A stretch of DNA of 36,781 bases from Clostridiales bacterium VE202-01 (GCA_000508865.1 BAHP02000088.1:1-36781), one strand, 5' to 3'. Numbered from the stretch's first letter, positions 7,458 to 16,495 are shown. Notes: generated by a model not told the origin, from the sequence alone. A program made the numbers and translations.

Positions 7458-8600
7458 CTACATATCTTTTCTTTGTATCGACACTATAGTCTCTATATGT
7501 GTAGTATGGGGAAACATATCAACTGGATACATGACATTACTACGATATCCTAGTTTTGCAAAATACTTGATATCTCGAACCTGAGTACTTGGATCACATG
7601 AAATATAGACAACTTTTTGAGGACTTAAAATCTTTATTGCATCCATAAATTCTTTAGTGCTTCCGCTTCGAGGGGGATCCATAATGATGCAATCAACTTT
7701 TTGTTTTTGCTTAGCCAGTTTAATCATAAAAGCTGTGGCATCATCATTAACAAACTTGATATTACTAATTTTATTCATCTTAGCATTATTGATGGCATCT
7801 TTAACAGCATCTTTGTTTACCTCTACTCCAATTACCTCTTTTACTTTACTTGAAGCAATCATTCCAATCGTTCCAATTCCACAATAAGCATCAATAACAA
7901 TTTCATTTCCTTTTAAATTCAATAGCTCCAAAGCTTTATGATAAAGTATTTCACACTGATGATGATTGATCTGATAAAAAGATTTCGGCGAAATCTTAAA
8001 CTTCAAACCACATAATTCATCAACAATAAACCCCTTACCATAAAGTACCTTTTCATCATTACCTAAAACAATACTTGTCTTTCTCTTATTAACATTTAAA
8101 ACAACTGTTTTAATACTAGGAAAGCTCTTTATTAACTCATTACAAAAATTCTTAGACCCTTTAAATACATTATCATTACAAACCAAAACTACCATTGTTT
8201 GATCGCTAACGATTGCTCTACGAATTAAAACATGTCTTAACAAGCCTTTATTTCGATTCTCATCATAAATACTAACTCGATATCTTTTTAATAAACTTTG
8301 AATTTTCTTTATAATTAAATCACTTACTTCTTCATGTAATAAACAACGATCATAGGGAATAATTTTATGACTATCTTCTTCATAAAAACCAAATTCATAC
8401 TTTTGATTAAAAGCAATAATTATTTTATTACGATACTCATAGGGATGTTCCATCCCTAACACATCTTCTACATGATACATATCTAAACGATTGTCTTTTA
8501 AGAGTTTTTTACAATACTCTTTTTTGATATCTAATTGTTTTTGATAACTACTATTAATATATTTACAACTGCCACATTTCTTTTCTATTAAACATTTCAT
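7458..8600 (-). CDS. rlmD: 23S rRNA uracil-C5 methyltransferase, TrmA/RlmD family
   Basis: A 380-residue SAM-dependent RNA methyltransferase. Cysteines at 3, 9 and 12 (CGSCKY) plus Cys86 match the iron-sulphur cluster ligands of the RumA/RlmD group. The SAM site is DAYCGIGTIG. The substrate and catalytic motifs are DPPRSG and SCDPS, with the nucleophile Cys335. The conserved C-terminal HIET motif is present. The N-terminal TRAM domain of E. coli RlmD is missing, as in many Firmicute members. The enzyme methylates carbon 5 of a uridine in 23S rRNA; which uridine cannot be told from sequence alone (RlmC, RlmD and RlmCD are alternatives). The start has an AGGTGATAAG site. It is a housekeeping gene and marks the probable right boundary of the defence region. 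Confidence 0.85.
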   Translation of the reverse strand: MKCLIEKKCGSCKYINSSYQKQLDIKKEYCKKLLKDNRLDMYHVEDVLGMEHPYEYRNKIIIAFNQKYEFGFYEEDSHKIIPYDRCLLHEEVSDLIIKKIQSLLKRYRVSIYDENRNKGLLRHVLIRRAIVSDQTMVVLVCNDNVFKGSKNFCNELIKSFPSIKTVVLNVNKRKTSIVLGNDEKVLYGKGFIVDELCGLKFKISPKSFYQINHHQCEILYHKALELLNLKGNEIVIDAYCGIGTIGMIASSKVKEVIGVEVNKDAVKDAINNAKMNKISNIKFVNDDATAFMIKLAKQKQKVDCIIMDPPRSGSTKEFMDAIKILSPQKVVYISCDPSTQVRDIKYFAKLGYRSNVMYPVDMFPHTTHIETIVSIQRKDM

Positions 8601-8634
8601 CTTATCACCTAAAAACAGTATAACATAACTGTTA

Positions 8635-11286
8635 CTATTCTAAAGCTCCTTTTACTTTTTTTCTAGTAAAACAACGTTCTTCACGATTGGCTAAAGCCTT
8701 GATCCGAGCATCTAAAAGAATTTTTCTACCATTTTCATTTCTCGTATAAATAACCTCATATTTGCCAATAAATGGTTTCATATATTGTGCAAAAATAGTT
8801 GCATCTTCTTTCCTTTTAGAAAAACAATCAGGTATAGCAAAATAACCGTCTAATTTATTCCTACGTTTTGGATTATAAAGAATATATCGCTGATTATCGA
8901 TCGAAGCAAAAAATTCACTAACACATTTTGCAAATAAAGCTTTATCATGTCCAGTTCCACCAAGTAGGTAAACCGCATGTCTTACTCCATAAGATTCTAC
9001 TTCAATACGACTATTATAACTGTCAAGCTGATTGGTTTTTTCTAAAGCTTCTCTAATTCCTTTGCCAAATATATTTAAACGTGCCAGCGGATTTTTTAAA
9101 GTAAGAACTTTTTTTAAAGATAATAATATTCCTAAAGAAAATATCGCGATATATCCTACTGCAAAAAGATATTTTTGAATTGATGATAACGATAGATCTT
9201 TTAATAAAGGTAATCCTAAGATTACTCCAATTATTCCGGCTATGACCATTATGATCAAGACTCGTAAAGCATCATTAAATAATACTACTGATATATATTT
9301 ATCTTTTACTTTAGCTTCATCAACAATTTCAATTTTTTCATATACAGCTAGAGAACGTTCCCATCTATCTTTTAATGATTGTCGCTGCTTAGATAAACTT
9401 AACATTTCCTGATTGATCTTTTTAACATTGCTTTGATTAAATGGAAATTTAATTGCTGATAATCGTTCGATTCCATTTTCAATCGTATCATGTCGATAGT
9501 GCAATCCTAAAAAATGTTCCATCCGTCGTGTCAACATTTCAAAATCTTCACTACTATTATCAACTTGTAAATTATCTCTTGGTTTTACACAAACCAAATG
9601 CCAAATATTACTAGTTTTATTAGGATCATCCTTAAATATCCTGATTGCTCTGCCCCGCATTTGGTTACTCAACATATAAGAGCCTACAAAACTTGCTAAA
9701 ATCAAAGTATTAACACATGGACAATCCCAACCCTCTCCCAATAATGATTTAGTTCCAATTAATACCTGGATATATCCTTGAGTAAATAATTCACTAATTA
9801 TATCAATTAAAAAATGCTGATTTCCTTTAAGCTCTACTTTAACATAATCTTCTAATTTACCAATTTTAATAAATATAATTTTATTAGCATCATTTATCTT
9901 TTTAAGCAGTACTTCTTTTGCTTCAATTGGAATAATAACTATACTGCCACATAAAACACCTAACTTTAGCGATTTGCTTTCTCTTCTTAATTGTTCAAAA
10001 AAAGGTATCACACCTAAATTATTAACATCTTTAGTTTCATCTCCTAAAGAACTTTCGTACTCTTTTCGAATATAATCTGTAAGAATCAATAATCTTAAAT
10101 CATCCTTTAAATTTTGGTATTCATGAAAAACGATTTGTTTAATACTTTCACATTTTCCTTTTGAATTAATCAATATCTTTTCAAGAGCCTGATTAACTTG
10201 TAAAGTAACTTTTCGCTTTTCAATCAAACCTTTTGCCTTTAACTCCTTTATCATCTGCTGGCGATAATTTTCATCAACTAAATATGAATCAGTATCATCA
10301 TAAATAAATCCCTGTAATAATATTTCCAGCCATTTCAAAGTTACTGGTTCCAATTTCTTAAAACCTAATAATTTTTGAAATCGTTTAGATACAGGAATTT
10401 TACCCTCATTTAAAAAAATTAATAGTGACGACAAATACGCTGGATTTTCTAATAACTCCTCATCACTTACAGTACTTGTAAAAAAACGATGAGCTTGAAT
10501 CACCTGTAAAAATTGCTGATCATTACATAAATTATTTAAAATGCTTTGGGCATTTTCCTTAAAAACATTTACTTCCTGCTTTTCTTGATTAGTTGGATAA
10601 TTAAAATAAACATAATCCTGATGCGGGCACAATGTTCCATCTTTAACTAATTCTGGTACTGTTATCTCTTCATCTATCTCACCACACATATCCATATAAC
10701 GAGTCCACATATTTATATTTGCATCATATGGCGGTGTAGCTGTTAAAGCAATTGTAAAAATATTATCAAAAGCTTTTTTAAATTTTTCCAATGATTTCCA
10801 CCATTCATTTCTTAAATGATGACACTCGTCAAGACATAATGTTCCTAATTGCAGACTTTTAAAAGTTTCTATTAGATCAAAATCATCATAATCAACTTCC
10901 TCAATCATCTCAAACTCATCATTTTCTTCAATTAATTTTCCCTGATATCTACTCATTGCACTAAAAAGTGCTTGATAAGTAGCTACTGTAATTAATTTAG
11001 GATATTTTAAATCTCGAGATATATATTTATCACTAACAGCTTCATTACATAAAAAAGCTTTATTAATTCTATCTATCCATTGTTCTCTAATTGTAATTGT
11101 AGGTGTTAAAATCAAAGTGATACGATTAGTACGTTTAATAAGTTCAATCCCCAGTGTTGTCTTTCCCGAACCCGGAGCTGCAACTACATGAATTTTGTGA
11201 TCTTGACTATACCCAGCAAATTTATCAAGAACTTTTTGTTGATATATTCGCCAAGTTCCTTTAAACTCCAAAATATCATCGTACAT
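8635..11286 (-). CDS. DEAD/DEAH-type SF2 helicase with two membrane helices
   Basis: An 883-residue protein. The first RecA-like lobe has Walker A at 37-44 (APGSGKTT), DECHH at 153-157 and TATPP at 182-186. The second lobe has GEGWD at 517-521 and QMRGRAIR at 542-549. Between the lobes is a roughly 300-residue insertion. After the helicase core come a helical stretch, two predicted membrane segments (about 674-693 and 705-724) and a 150-residue soluble C-terminal domain. It is likely an ATP-driven nucleic-acid translocase; its substrate is unknown. Membrane helices in an SF2 helicase are unusual. The start follows GGAGGATAGCTT. It lies 35 bp after the methyltransferase stop in gene order, and its own stop is 34 bp from that gene's start, so the two may be co-transcribed. 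Confidence 0.75.
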   Translation of the reverse strand: MYDDILEFKGTWRIYQQKVLDKFAGYSQDHKIHVVAAPGSGKTTLGIELIKRTNRITLILTPTITIREQWIDRINKAFLCNEAVSDKYISRDLKYPKLITVATYQALFSAMSRYQGKLIEENDEFEMIEEVDYDDFDLIETFKSLQLGTLCLDECHHLRNEWWKSLEKFKKAFDNIFTIALTATPPYDANINMWTRYMDMCGEIDEEITVPELVKDGTLCPHQDYVYFNYPTNQEKQEVNVFKENAQSILNNLCNDQQFLQVIQAHRFFTSTVSDEELLENPAYLSSLLIFLNEGKIPVSKRFQKLLGFKKLEPVTLKWLEILLQGFIYDDTDSYLVDENYRQQMIKELKAKGLIEKRKVTLQVNQALEKILINSKGKCESIKQIVFHEYQNLKDDLRLLILTDYIRKEYESSLGDETKDVNNLGVIPFFEQLRRESKSLKLGVLCGSIVIIPIEAKEVLLKKINDANKIIFIKIGKLEDYVKVELKGNQHFLIDIISELFTQGYIQVLIGTKSLLGEGWDCPCVNTLILASFVGSYMLSNQMRGRAIRIFKDDPNKTSNIWHLVCVKPRDNLQVDNSSEDFEMLTRRMEHFLGLHYRHDTIENGIERLSAIKFPFNQSNVKKINQEMLSLSKQRQSLKDRWERSLAVYEKIEIVDEAKVKDKYISVVLFNDALRVLIIMVIAGIIGVILGLPLLKDLSLSSIQKYLFAVGYIAIFSLGILLSLKKVLTLKNPLARLNIFGKGIREALEKTNQLDSYNSRIEVESYGVRHAVYLLGGTGHDKALFAKCVSEFFASIDNQRYILYNPKRRNKLDGYFAIPDCFSKRKEDATIFAQYMKPFIGKYEVIYTRNENGRKILLDARIKALANREERCFTRKKVKGALE

Positions 11287-11305
11287 AAGCTATCCTCCAT
11301 AACTA

Positions 11306-12475
11306 TTAAATATCATCCTCATTTAAAATCTTTTTAATATACATTGCTAACATATATAACATTTTTTCTTCAAAAGTATCTAACTGACATCCCAGCAGCT
11401 CTTTAATTTTAAGCATTCGGTAATTAATAGTATTTCGATGCAGATAAAGATTCTTAGCCATTTCAATTTGACTTTCATTATAAAACAAATAATAAAAAAG
11501 TGTTTTTTCTAATTCCCCATGATGTTTTTGATCATACTCAATAATAGGCTGTAATAAACTGTGATACATTTCACTAAGTATTTGTTTATCTTCGATTGAA
11601 AAAAGAATTTGATATATCCCCATTTCTTCAAAAGAAACGATAGGTAATTGAAACTGTGTAGCCATTGAAACTGCAGCACGAGCTCGCTTATAACTTAAAA
11701 TCACCTGTCTAAAATCCAGCATTTGACTGCCAATACCTAAATGAATATATTTACCTTCCATTCTTTTTTTAGTTCTTTTATACATTTTATCAATAATTCT
11801 TTCTAGATTATCAGGTTCAAGATTATTTACAACTAAAACAAAACATCCATCAAACCAGAAAAAAGTATAGGGACTTTCAATTTTTTCAAAACATAATTCT
11901 AATTGAAAAGCAATCTTTCTTCTTTCAATAGCATCAAACTGATCAGAATCCTCGATTTCAATTAACACTACTTGAAAATAACCATCAACATCAAATGAAC
12001 TCATTAACTGTGGTCGTACTTCCTCAACTGTTTGGACAGTCGTAAATACTTCTTGAAATAATTTTGATATTTGTTGATCTTCTCTTTCTGAAAATAAACA
12101 GCGCATACTAAAATCTTTGATCAAATCAGCCATATGAACTTCCCAAGGTGTTGTTAATAACGGGAATTCTTGCTCATTACAATAATCTATAATATCTTGA
12201 GAAACTTCAAAAATATACTTACCTGTATTAATGATCAGCCCGACACTATGATATTTAACTAAACATTTAATAAAATCAAAAAGTGCATCATGACTTTGAA
12301 ACCCTAATCCTGTCGTTACTGCTAACTCTTTTCCCCATAATTGTTGAATTATTTTAGTATCCTCGATCATATGAACCCAACTCATCGTATTGCTACAACC
12401 TTCTTGACCTGCCAACAGTTTTAAATGATACTGATCTTGAGTTTGAACCAAAGCATCTTCTATCGTAAACCCCAT
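11306..12475 (-). CDS. PucR-family transcriptional regulator
   Basis: A 389-residue regulator with the three-part PucR layout. An N-terminal PucR domain (about 1-125) has the pattern of urate-catabolism activators. The middle region (about 160-290) is of the degenerate GGDEF-like type. The C-terminal helix-turn-helix (about 325-385) contains YLHRNTINYRMLKIKELL, the usual CdaR/PucR signature. Family members sense metabolites and control catabolic genes or themselves. No purine or sugar-acid catabolism genes lie beside it, so the ligand is unknown. The start follows GGAGGAAAAAAA. A perfect palindrome covers its probable -35 region (see the operator entry), pointing to autoregulation or control by a partner. 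It may be the first gene of a unit with the downstream helicase (19 bp gap). Confidence 0.85.
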   Translation of the reverse strand: MGFTIEDALVQTQDQYHLKLLAGQEGCSNTMSWVHMIEDTKIIQQLWGKELAVTTGLGFQSHDALFDFIKCLVKYHSVGLIINTGKYIFEVSQDIIDYCNEQEFPLLTTPWEVHMADLIKDFSMRCLFSEREDQQISKLFQEVFTTVQTVEEVRPQLMSSFDVDGYFQVVLIEIEDSDQFDAIERRKIAFQLELCFEKIESPYTFFWFDGCFVLVVNNLEPDNLERIIDKMYKRTKKRMEGKYIHLGIGSQMLDFRQVILSYKRARAAVSMATQFQLPIVSFEEMGIYQILFSIEDKQILSEMYHSLLQPIIEYDQKHHGELEKTLFYYLFYNESQIEMAKNLYLHRNTINYRMLKIKELLGCQLDTFEEKMLYMLAMYIKKILNEDDI

Positions 12476-12495
12476 TTTTTTTCCTCCTTTTTTCT

Positions 12496-12527
12496 ATTTT
12501 ATCATTATTTGTGCACACAGCACAAAT
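12496..12527 (-). promoter_or_regulatory. PucR-gene promoter overlapped by a perfect palindrome
   Basis: On the minus strand TTGTGC (12520-12525) and TAAAAT (12496-12501) are separated by 18 bp and lie just upstream of the PucR-family gene. The palindrome with arms ATTTGTGC and GCACAAAT around a 5-bp centre spans 12507-12527. It covers the -35 box and part of the spacer, the usual position for repression. It also lies about 100 bp upstream of the divergent 41-codon gene. Confidence 0.55.
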
Positions 12528-12624
12528 ATTAATGATTTTTTTATAATGTTTGTCCCTAGGATTATTAAAAGATTGTTATATAATATTATTGTATTAAGAA
12601 AAGAACATTTAGGAGGGACATTAA

Positions 12625-12750
12625 ATGGATATTTATGGATATTTTGTAATAACTGATAATTTTGAAACTTGCCCTGCTTGGGTTCAAAGTGAAAATTATT
12701 TCAATTGTGAAAATTTTTCTAGATTTTTCAGATTTTTTAAAAAAAGATAA
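12625..12750 (+). CDS. 41-residue small protein with strong ribosome binding site
   Basis: An ATG (12625-12627) sits 7 bp after a near-perfect AGGAGGGA site and opens a 42-codon frame ending at TAA (12748-12750). The product begins MDIYGYFVITDNFETC, has cysteines at 16 and 29, is rich in aromatic residues (Phe, Tyr, Trp) and ends in a basic Phe-rich tail (RFFRFFKKR). It has no signal peptide or clear membrane helix, though the tail could associate with membranes. A strong intrinsic terminator follows within 20 bp, so it looks like a dedicated short transcription unit. A TATA-rich element near 12577-12584 may be its -10 region. It is divergent from the PucR-family gene and shares its regulatory region. 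I do not recognise the family. Confidence 0.6.
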   Translation: MDIYGYFVITDNFETCPAWVQSENYFNCENFSRFFRFFKKR

Positions 12751-12769
12751 TATATTTCATTATAAGCCA

Positions 12770-12806
12770 AAAACAAAACAGAAATTCTGTTTTGTTTTAT
12801 TTTTAT
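12770..12806 (+). terminator. Intrinsic terminator after the small gene
   Basis: The arms AAAACAAAACAGAA (12770-12783) and TTCTGTTTTGTTTT (12785-12798) are perfectly complementary and are followed by a T-rich run. The A-rich left flank means it could also stop transcription arriving on the minus strand. Confidence 0.75.
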
Positions 12807-13133
12807 AGACAGATTATCCTCACCTTTAAAATTTTCAAAGAACATGATTATTAAAATCAGTAATCCTAGATTTAATCTTCTTTACCCTTATAAATAAAAG
12901 ATATTTTAAAACACACACTTTTAAATATTCAACATTTCTTAAATCACCTTAATATTTAAAATTAAAAATCCTAATTCCCTATTTTTCTAACTGATCATAT
13001 AATTTACTGTAATGTATAACTTTTTACAAACGGTATAATCATCTTCACTAAATACTAAGCAAGAAAAATTTTATACATGATATTCTTGATTTCTTCATAT
13101 GCAGTTTTTATAGACATATTATTTTCTTTTTCT
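12807..13133. other. Intergenic stretch without a clear gene
   Basis: AT-rich DNA between the small-gene terminator and the acetyltransferase. A minus-strand frame of 20 codons (13055-13117, start MSIKTAYEEIK) follows the acetyltransferase but lacks a good ribosome binding site. No convincing terminator or RNA structure was seen. Confidence 0.35.
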
Positions 13134-13718
13134 TTATTCTTTTTGTTCAGCGGGTTCTTGGTAACGAAGCACTTTTGCTGGAACGCCTCCAACTACTGCA
13201 TAGTCTGGTACATCTTTTGTAACAACTGCCCCAGCTCCAACAACAGCATATTTTCCAATCGTTACCCTAGGACAAATAGTTACATTCATGCCAATCCACG
13301 CATTCTTTTTTATTGTTACTTTTCCATAAGTATATATATAATGCCTAGCATTCATATCATGATTGATCGTAGCAATACGAACCCCTGGTGCAATCATTAC
13401 CCCATCTTCAAATTCAATTCCACCTGAAGCAGATAAAATAGCAGAGTGATTAATAAATACGTTTTTACCAAATTTCACCCTATTTCCAAAGTCGCAAATA
13501 AACGGTGTAAGTATTCTTATATCTTTAAGTTCTCTTCCAAATAATTCCTCTAAGTATTTAAGATAAGATGAATCATTAGGTAATATAGCATTTGCCTTTG
13601 CACAAAGAGTCCTAGCACGAAGCATCTCATCACTTGCTTCCTTGAAATATTCTTCACGTGCATCTGTTGGTCCACCTTGATCCATTAAATGATAAATATA
13701 GCCTTTCTTATACTTCAT
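13134..13718 (-). CDS. Sugar O-acetyltransferase, maltose/galactoside type
   Basis: A 194-residue left-handed beta-helix acyltransferase of the NodL/LacA/Maa group. The N-terminal helical cap domain (about 1-60) is followed by hexapeptide repeats (IGKYAVVGAGAVVTKDV and similar). The catalytic histidine is probably in the ATINHD motif. These enzymes move acetyl groups from acetyl-CoA to sugars; the acceptor cannot be predicted. The ATG at 13716-13718 with an AAAGGTGG site is preferred over a TTG six codons earlier. It overlaps the end of the flavodoxin gene by 11 bp, so the two are translationally coupled. It is the third gene of the MerR operon. Confidence 0.85.
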   Translation of the reverse strand: MKYKKGYIYHLMDQGGPTDAREEYFKEASDEMLRARTLCAKANAILPNDSSYLKYLEELFGRELKDIRILTPFICDFGNRVKFGKNVFINHSAILSASGGIEFEDGVMIAPGVRIATINHDMNARHYIYTYGKVTIKKNAWIGMNVTICPRVTIGKYAVVGAGAVVTKDVPDYAVVGGVPAKVLRYQEPAEQKE

Positions 13719-14220
13719 TTGATATCCACCTTTCAATTATTTTTTGTGCATTATCTACAGCGCTTCCGGTTATTGCCAGTCCTTTTGTAACTTTTGCACC
13801 TTGAGCTGCATTTCTAATATCTTTTTCTGTTGATGAAAGTCCACTACCTTCATGGGTACAAAAAGGATGTATTATTTTTCCCGTAAAATTAAATTCTTCT
13901 AAAAATGTATATACTGCCATTGGCATAGTTTGCCAATAATTAGGATATCCAAGATATATTTCATCATATTGTTCCAAGTTATCTAACAAGCCCACAAGTT
14001 CTGGTCTGGCATTTGTTTGCAAATCTTTTTTTGCTTCTTTAATACAAGTATTATAATCTTTTGCATAAGGTTTCTTTTGTTCAATCTTAAATAAATCAGC
14101 ACCCGTGATTTTTGAAATCATCTTTGCTGCTTTTTCAGTATTACCAATAGTTACGTACTTTATAGAGCCACCAAAATAATTTTCATCAGCTCTCGAATAA
14201 AATGCTACAAGTTTTTTCAT
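13708..14220 (-). CDS. Flavodoxin-like protein
   Basis: A 170-residue flavodoxin-fold protein starting KKLVAFYSRADENYF. The phosphate-binding loop is around TIGNTEKAA, and the conserved flavin-loop motif YLGYPNYWQTMP occurs near the middle. Members bind FMN and act as electron carriers or NAD(P)H-dependent reductases. In Firmicutes they often sit next to a MerR-type regulator, as here. The start overlaps the MerR gene stop by 4 bp (ATGA). It is probably induced by whatever the MerR protein senses, possibly redox or electrophile stress, which is inference. Confidence 0.85.
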   Translation of the reverse strand: MKKLVAFYSRADENYFGGSIKYVTIGNTEKAAKMISKITGADLFKIEQKKPYAKDYNTCIKEAKKDLQTNARPELVGLLDNLEQYDEIYLGYPNYWQTMPMAVYTFLEEFNFTGKIIHPFCTHEGSGLSSTEKDIRNAAQGAKVTKGLAITGSAVDNAQKIIERWISNEV

Positions 14221-14609
14221 TCATTATTTTCTCCTTTGTCCCAAATTAATTTACCAGTTTTTAATGCTTTTTCATAACGAGAAATTTTGTATGAAAGTCT
14301 ATCCATCGTTTCTTCAATTTGCTCTTTTTGAAATCTCAAAACATCCATTTGATTATTAAGAAGTTCTAACCTTGCAGGAATGGTATTATCGCCCTGTTGA
14401 AATAGTTTTACATACTCAATCATAACTTCTATCGGCAATCCAGCATTTCTCATACAAATTGCTAATTCTACCCATTTCAAATCTTCTTCTTGATAATCTC
14501 GTATTCCTCCAGATGTTCTAGTAACTTTCGGAATCATTTTTACTCGCTCATAATAGCGCAGCGTATCTTGGCTGATATGATACTTTTCTGCTACTTCTTT
14601 AATTGTCAC
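14217..14609 (-). CDS. MerR-family transcriptional regulator
   Basis: A 130-residue regulator. The winged helix-turn-helix at the start (TIKEVAEKYHISQDTLRYYE) is the MerR signature. A long coiled-coil dimerisation helix lies in the C-terminal half. There is no cysteine cluster of the metal-binding type, so it is not a SoxR- or mercury-like sensor. The start is taken as GTG (14607-14609), 8 bp after AAAGGAG. An upstream ATG at 14645 would overlap the promoter itself. MerR proteins activate promoters with over-long spacers, and exactly such a promoter lies upstream, so it probably activates its own operon with the flavodoxin and acetyltransferase genes. Confidence 0.88.
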   Translation of the reverse strand: MTIKEVAEKYHISQDTLRYYERVKMIPKVTRTSGGIRDYQEEDLKWVELAICMRNAGLPIEVMIEYVKLFQQGDNTIPARLELLNNQMDVLRFQKEQIEETMDRLSYKISRYEKALKTGKLIWDKGENNE

Positions 14610-14636
14610 TATATCATCTCCTTTTATCGTAACCAT

Positions 14637-14667
14637 ACTATACAACTTGGAGTTTACTCTAAGTCAA
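14637..14667 (-). promoter_or_regulatory. MerR-type promoter with 19-bp spacer and operator dyad
   Basis: The minus strand has TTGACT (14662-14667) and TATAGT (14637-14642) separated by 19 bp. That is longer than the normal 17 bp and diagnostic of MerR-activated promoters. An imperfect dyad CTTAGAGT-AA-ACTCCAAG (14646-14663) fills the spacer. Transcription would begin near 14630, which supports the GTG start of the regulator. Confidence 0.85.
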
Positions 14668-14713
14668 GACTTTTTATATAAATAATATATACATAGTTTA
14701 TCAACTTTCTTTC

Positions 14714-14750
14714 AAAAAAACAGAGATATCAACATTAGTTGGTATCTCTG
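14714..14750 (-). terminator. Terminator of the fatty acid synthesis operon
   Basis: On the minus strand a 13-bp stem (CAGAGATACCAAC with its partner GTTGATATCTCTG, including G-T pairs) with a short loop is followed by seven T residues. It lies 63 bp after the fabZ stop. Confidence 0.85.
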
Positions 14751-14812
14751 TCCATGACTCACTCATTTATTATATATATGATAAAATATTCTTTGATTCG
14801 TGCAATTTTATC

Positions 14813-15238
14813 TTACTGAACTGCAAAAGTTAACTCTGCTTTACAAACAACTTTGCCATTTACTTTTGCAACTGCATCACCAATTCCAATTGGTCCTTTT
14901 TGTTTTGTTAAAACACATTCCATTTCTAAAACATCACCAGGTGTTACTTGCCCTTTAAATTTACATTTATTAATTCCCCCAAAGAAAGCAATCTTACCTT
15001 TATTTTCTTCCTTTGAAAGAATTGCAATACATCCTACTTGAGCTAATGCTTCAACGATCAAAACCCCTGGCATAACATGATACTGTGGAAAATGTCCACA
15101 AAAATGCATCTCATTTACACTAACACATTTTATTCCTTTAGCCCACTGACCTGGTTTATAATCAATAATACGATCAACCAAAGCAAAAGGATAACGATGT
15201 GGATTGATTTCTTGAATTTGATTACTATTTAATTCCAT
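14813..15238 (-). CDS. fabZ: 3-hydroxyacyl-ACP dehydratase FabZ
   Basis: A 141-residue hot-dog-fold dehydratase. It removes water from 3-hydroxyacyl-ACP to give trans-2-enoyl-ACP in each elongation cycle. The catalytic His49 lies in [12 protein letters not shown] and Glu63 in VEALAQVG. The ATG at 15236-15238 follows GGAGAATAAG and matches the family start; a longer frame upstream would add 17 non-conserved residues inside fabF. It is the last gene of the operon. No fabA, fabM or fabN isomerase is seen here, so how unsaturated fatty acids are made is not explained by this cluster. Confidence 0.93.
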   Translation of the reverse strand: MELNSNQIQEINPHRYPFALVDRIIDYKPGQWAKGIKCVSVNEMHFCGHFPQYHVMPGVLIVEALAQVGCIAILSKEENKGKIAFFGGINKCKFKGQVTPGDVLEMECVLTKQKGPIGIGDAVAKVNGKVVCKAELTFAVQ

Positions 15239-15242
15239 TTTC

Positions 15243-16487
15243 TTATTCTCCATATTTCTTAAATACGATCGTAGCATTATGTCCACCAAATCCTAATGAA
15301 TTTGACATAGCTACATTTACTTCTTGATCTCTACCAGTATTTGGTACAATATCTAAATCACATAGTGGATCAGGTGTTTGGTAATTAATTGTAGCCGGAA
15401 TAAAACCTTCTTCGATTGCTTTTACACAAATAACACCTTCAATTCCACCTGCAGCACCTAAACAATGTCCCGTATTTCCTTTAGTTGAAGATACCGCAAC
15501 ACTTTTAGCAGCTTCACCTAAAGCTGTTTTAATTGCCATAGTTTCCCCTTTGTCATTTAATGGCGTACTAGTACCATGGGCATTAATATAAGTTACATCT
15601 TCAGGTTTTAAATTAGCATCATTAAGGGCATTGATCATTGCTTTAGCACCACCTGAACCATCTTCTAATGGCGCTGTAATATGATGCGCATCACAACTTA
15701 CACCATAGCCAACCATCTCACAATAAATATGAGCACCACGAGCTTTAGCGTGTTCTAATTCTTCAAGTACAATAATTCCAGCTCCTTCTCCCATAACAAA
15801 GCCACAACGATCAGCATCAAAAGGAATAGAAGCACGTTTAGGATCATTATTATCACAAAGAGCTTTCATTGATGAAAAGCCACCAATTCCAAGCGGAGTA
15901 ATACTTGCTTCAGCTCCACCAGCTATCATTATATCTTGATATCCATCACGAATATTTCTAAAAGCATCACCAATAGCATTAGTACCACCAGCACAAGCAG
16001 TGACTGGGCATGTACATAATCCTTTAGCCCCTAACTCAATAGCAATATTTCCAGCTGCTAAATTCGTAATTGACATTGGTACAAAGAATGGCGAAACTCG
16101 ATCATATCCTTTTTCTAACCCTTTAGTATGATCTTTTTCAATTGTTGCAAGTCCCCCAATTCCACTTGATACTACTACCCCAAAACGATCAGCATCAATT
16201 TCTTCAATATTTAAAGCAGCATCTTTAAACGCTTCTTTTGCAGCAATTACCCCAAATTGAGTAAAACGATCCATTTTACGAACTGCTTTTTTATCTAAAT
16301 AATCTGCCGGATTGAAATCTTTAACTTCCGCAGCAATTTTAACTTTTGTTAATTCTGTGTCATAGTTAGTAATTTCAGCAATTCCACAAACTCCATCTTT
16401 AATACTTTTCCATGTCTCATTAACATTATGACCAATAGCATTAATTGCCCCAAGTCCAGTTACTACTACTCTTCTTCTTTCCATCAT
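15243..16487 (-). CDS. fabF: 3-oxoacyl-ACP synthase II (FabF)
   Basis: A 414-residue thiolase-fold condensing enzyme that elongates acyl-ACP with malonyl-ACP. The catalytic triad is Cys165 (TACAGGTN), His304 ([11 protein letters not shown]) and His341 ([12 protein letters not shown]), as expected for KAS II. The start is one of two adjacent ATGs (16485-16487 or the next codon) after AAGGAG, which itself overlaps the stop of fabG. FabH starts the chain and FabF carries out later rounds. This is the only elongating condensing enzyme in the operon. Confidence 0.95.
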   Translation of the reverse strand: MMERRRVVVTGLGAINAIGHNVNETWKSIKDGVCGIAEITNYDTELTKVKIAAEVKDFNPADYLDKKAVRKMDRFTQFGVIAAKEAFKDAALNIEEIDADRFGVVVSSGIGGLATIEKDHTKGLEKGYDRVSPFFVPMSITNLAAGNIAIELGAKGLCTCPVTACAGGTNAIGDAFRNIRDGYQDIMIAGGAEASITPLGIGGFSSMKALCDNNDPKRASIPFDADRCGFVMGEGAGIIVLEELEHAKARGAHIYCEMVGYGVSCDAHHITAPLEDGSGGAKAMINALNDANLKPEDVTYINAHGTSTPLNDKGETMAIKTALGEAAKSVAVSSTKGNTGHCLGAAGGIEGVICVKAIEEGFIPATINYQTPDPLCDLDIVPNTGRDQEVNVAMSNSLGFGGHNATIVFKKYGE

Positions 16488-16495
16488 CTTTCTCC

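Noticed and set aside
7237-7584. Plus-strand 115-codon frame across the 3' end of the RNA methyltransferase
   Set aside because: About half overlaps rlmD on the other strand and it lacks a ribosome binding site or protein-like motifs.
13055-13117. 20-codon minus-strand frame after the acetyltransferase
   Set aside because: Too short, with only an A-rich upstream sequence instead of a real ribosome binding site; kept only as a note in the intergenic entry.
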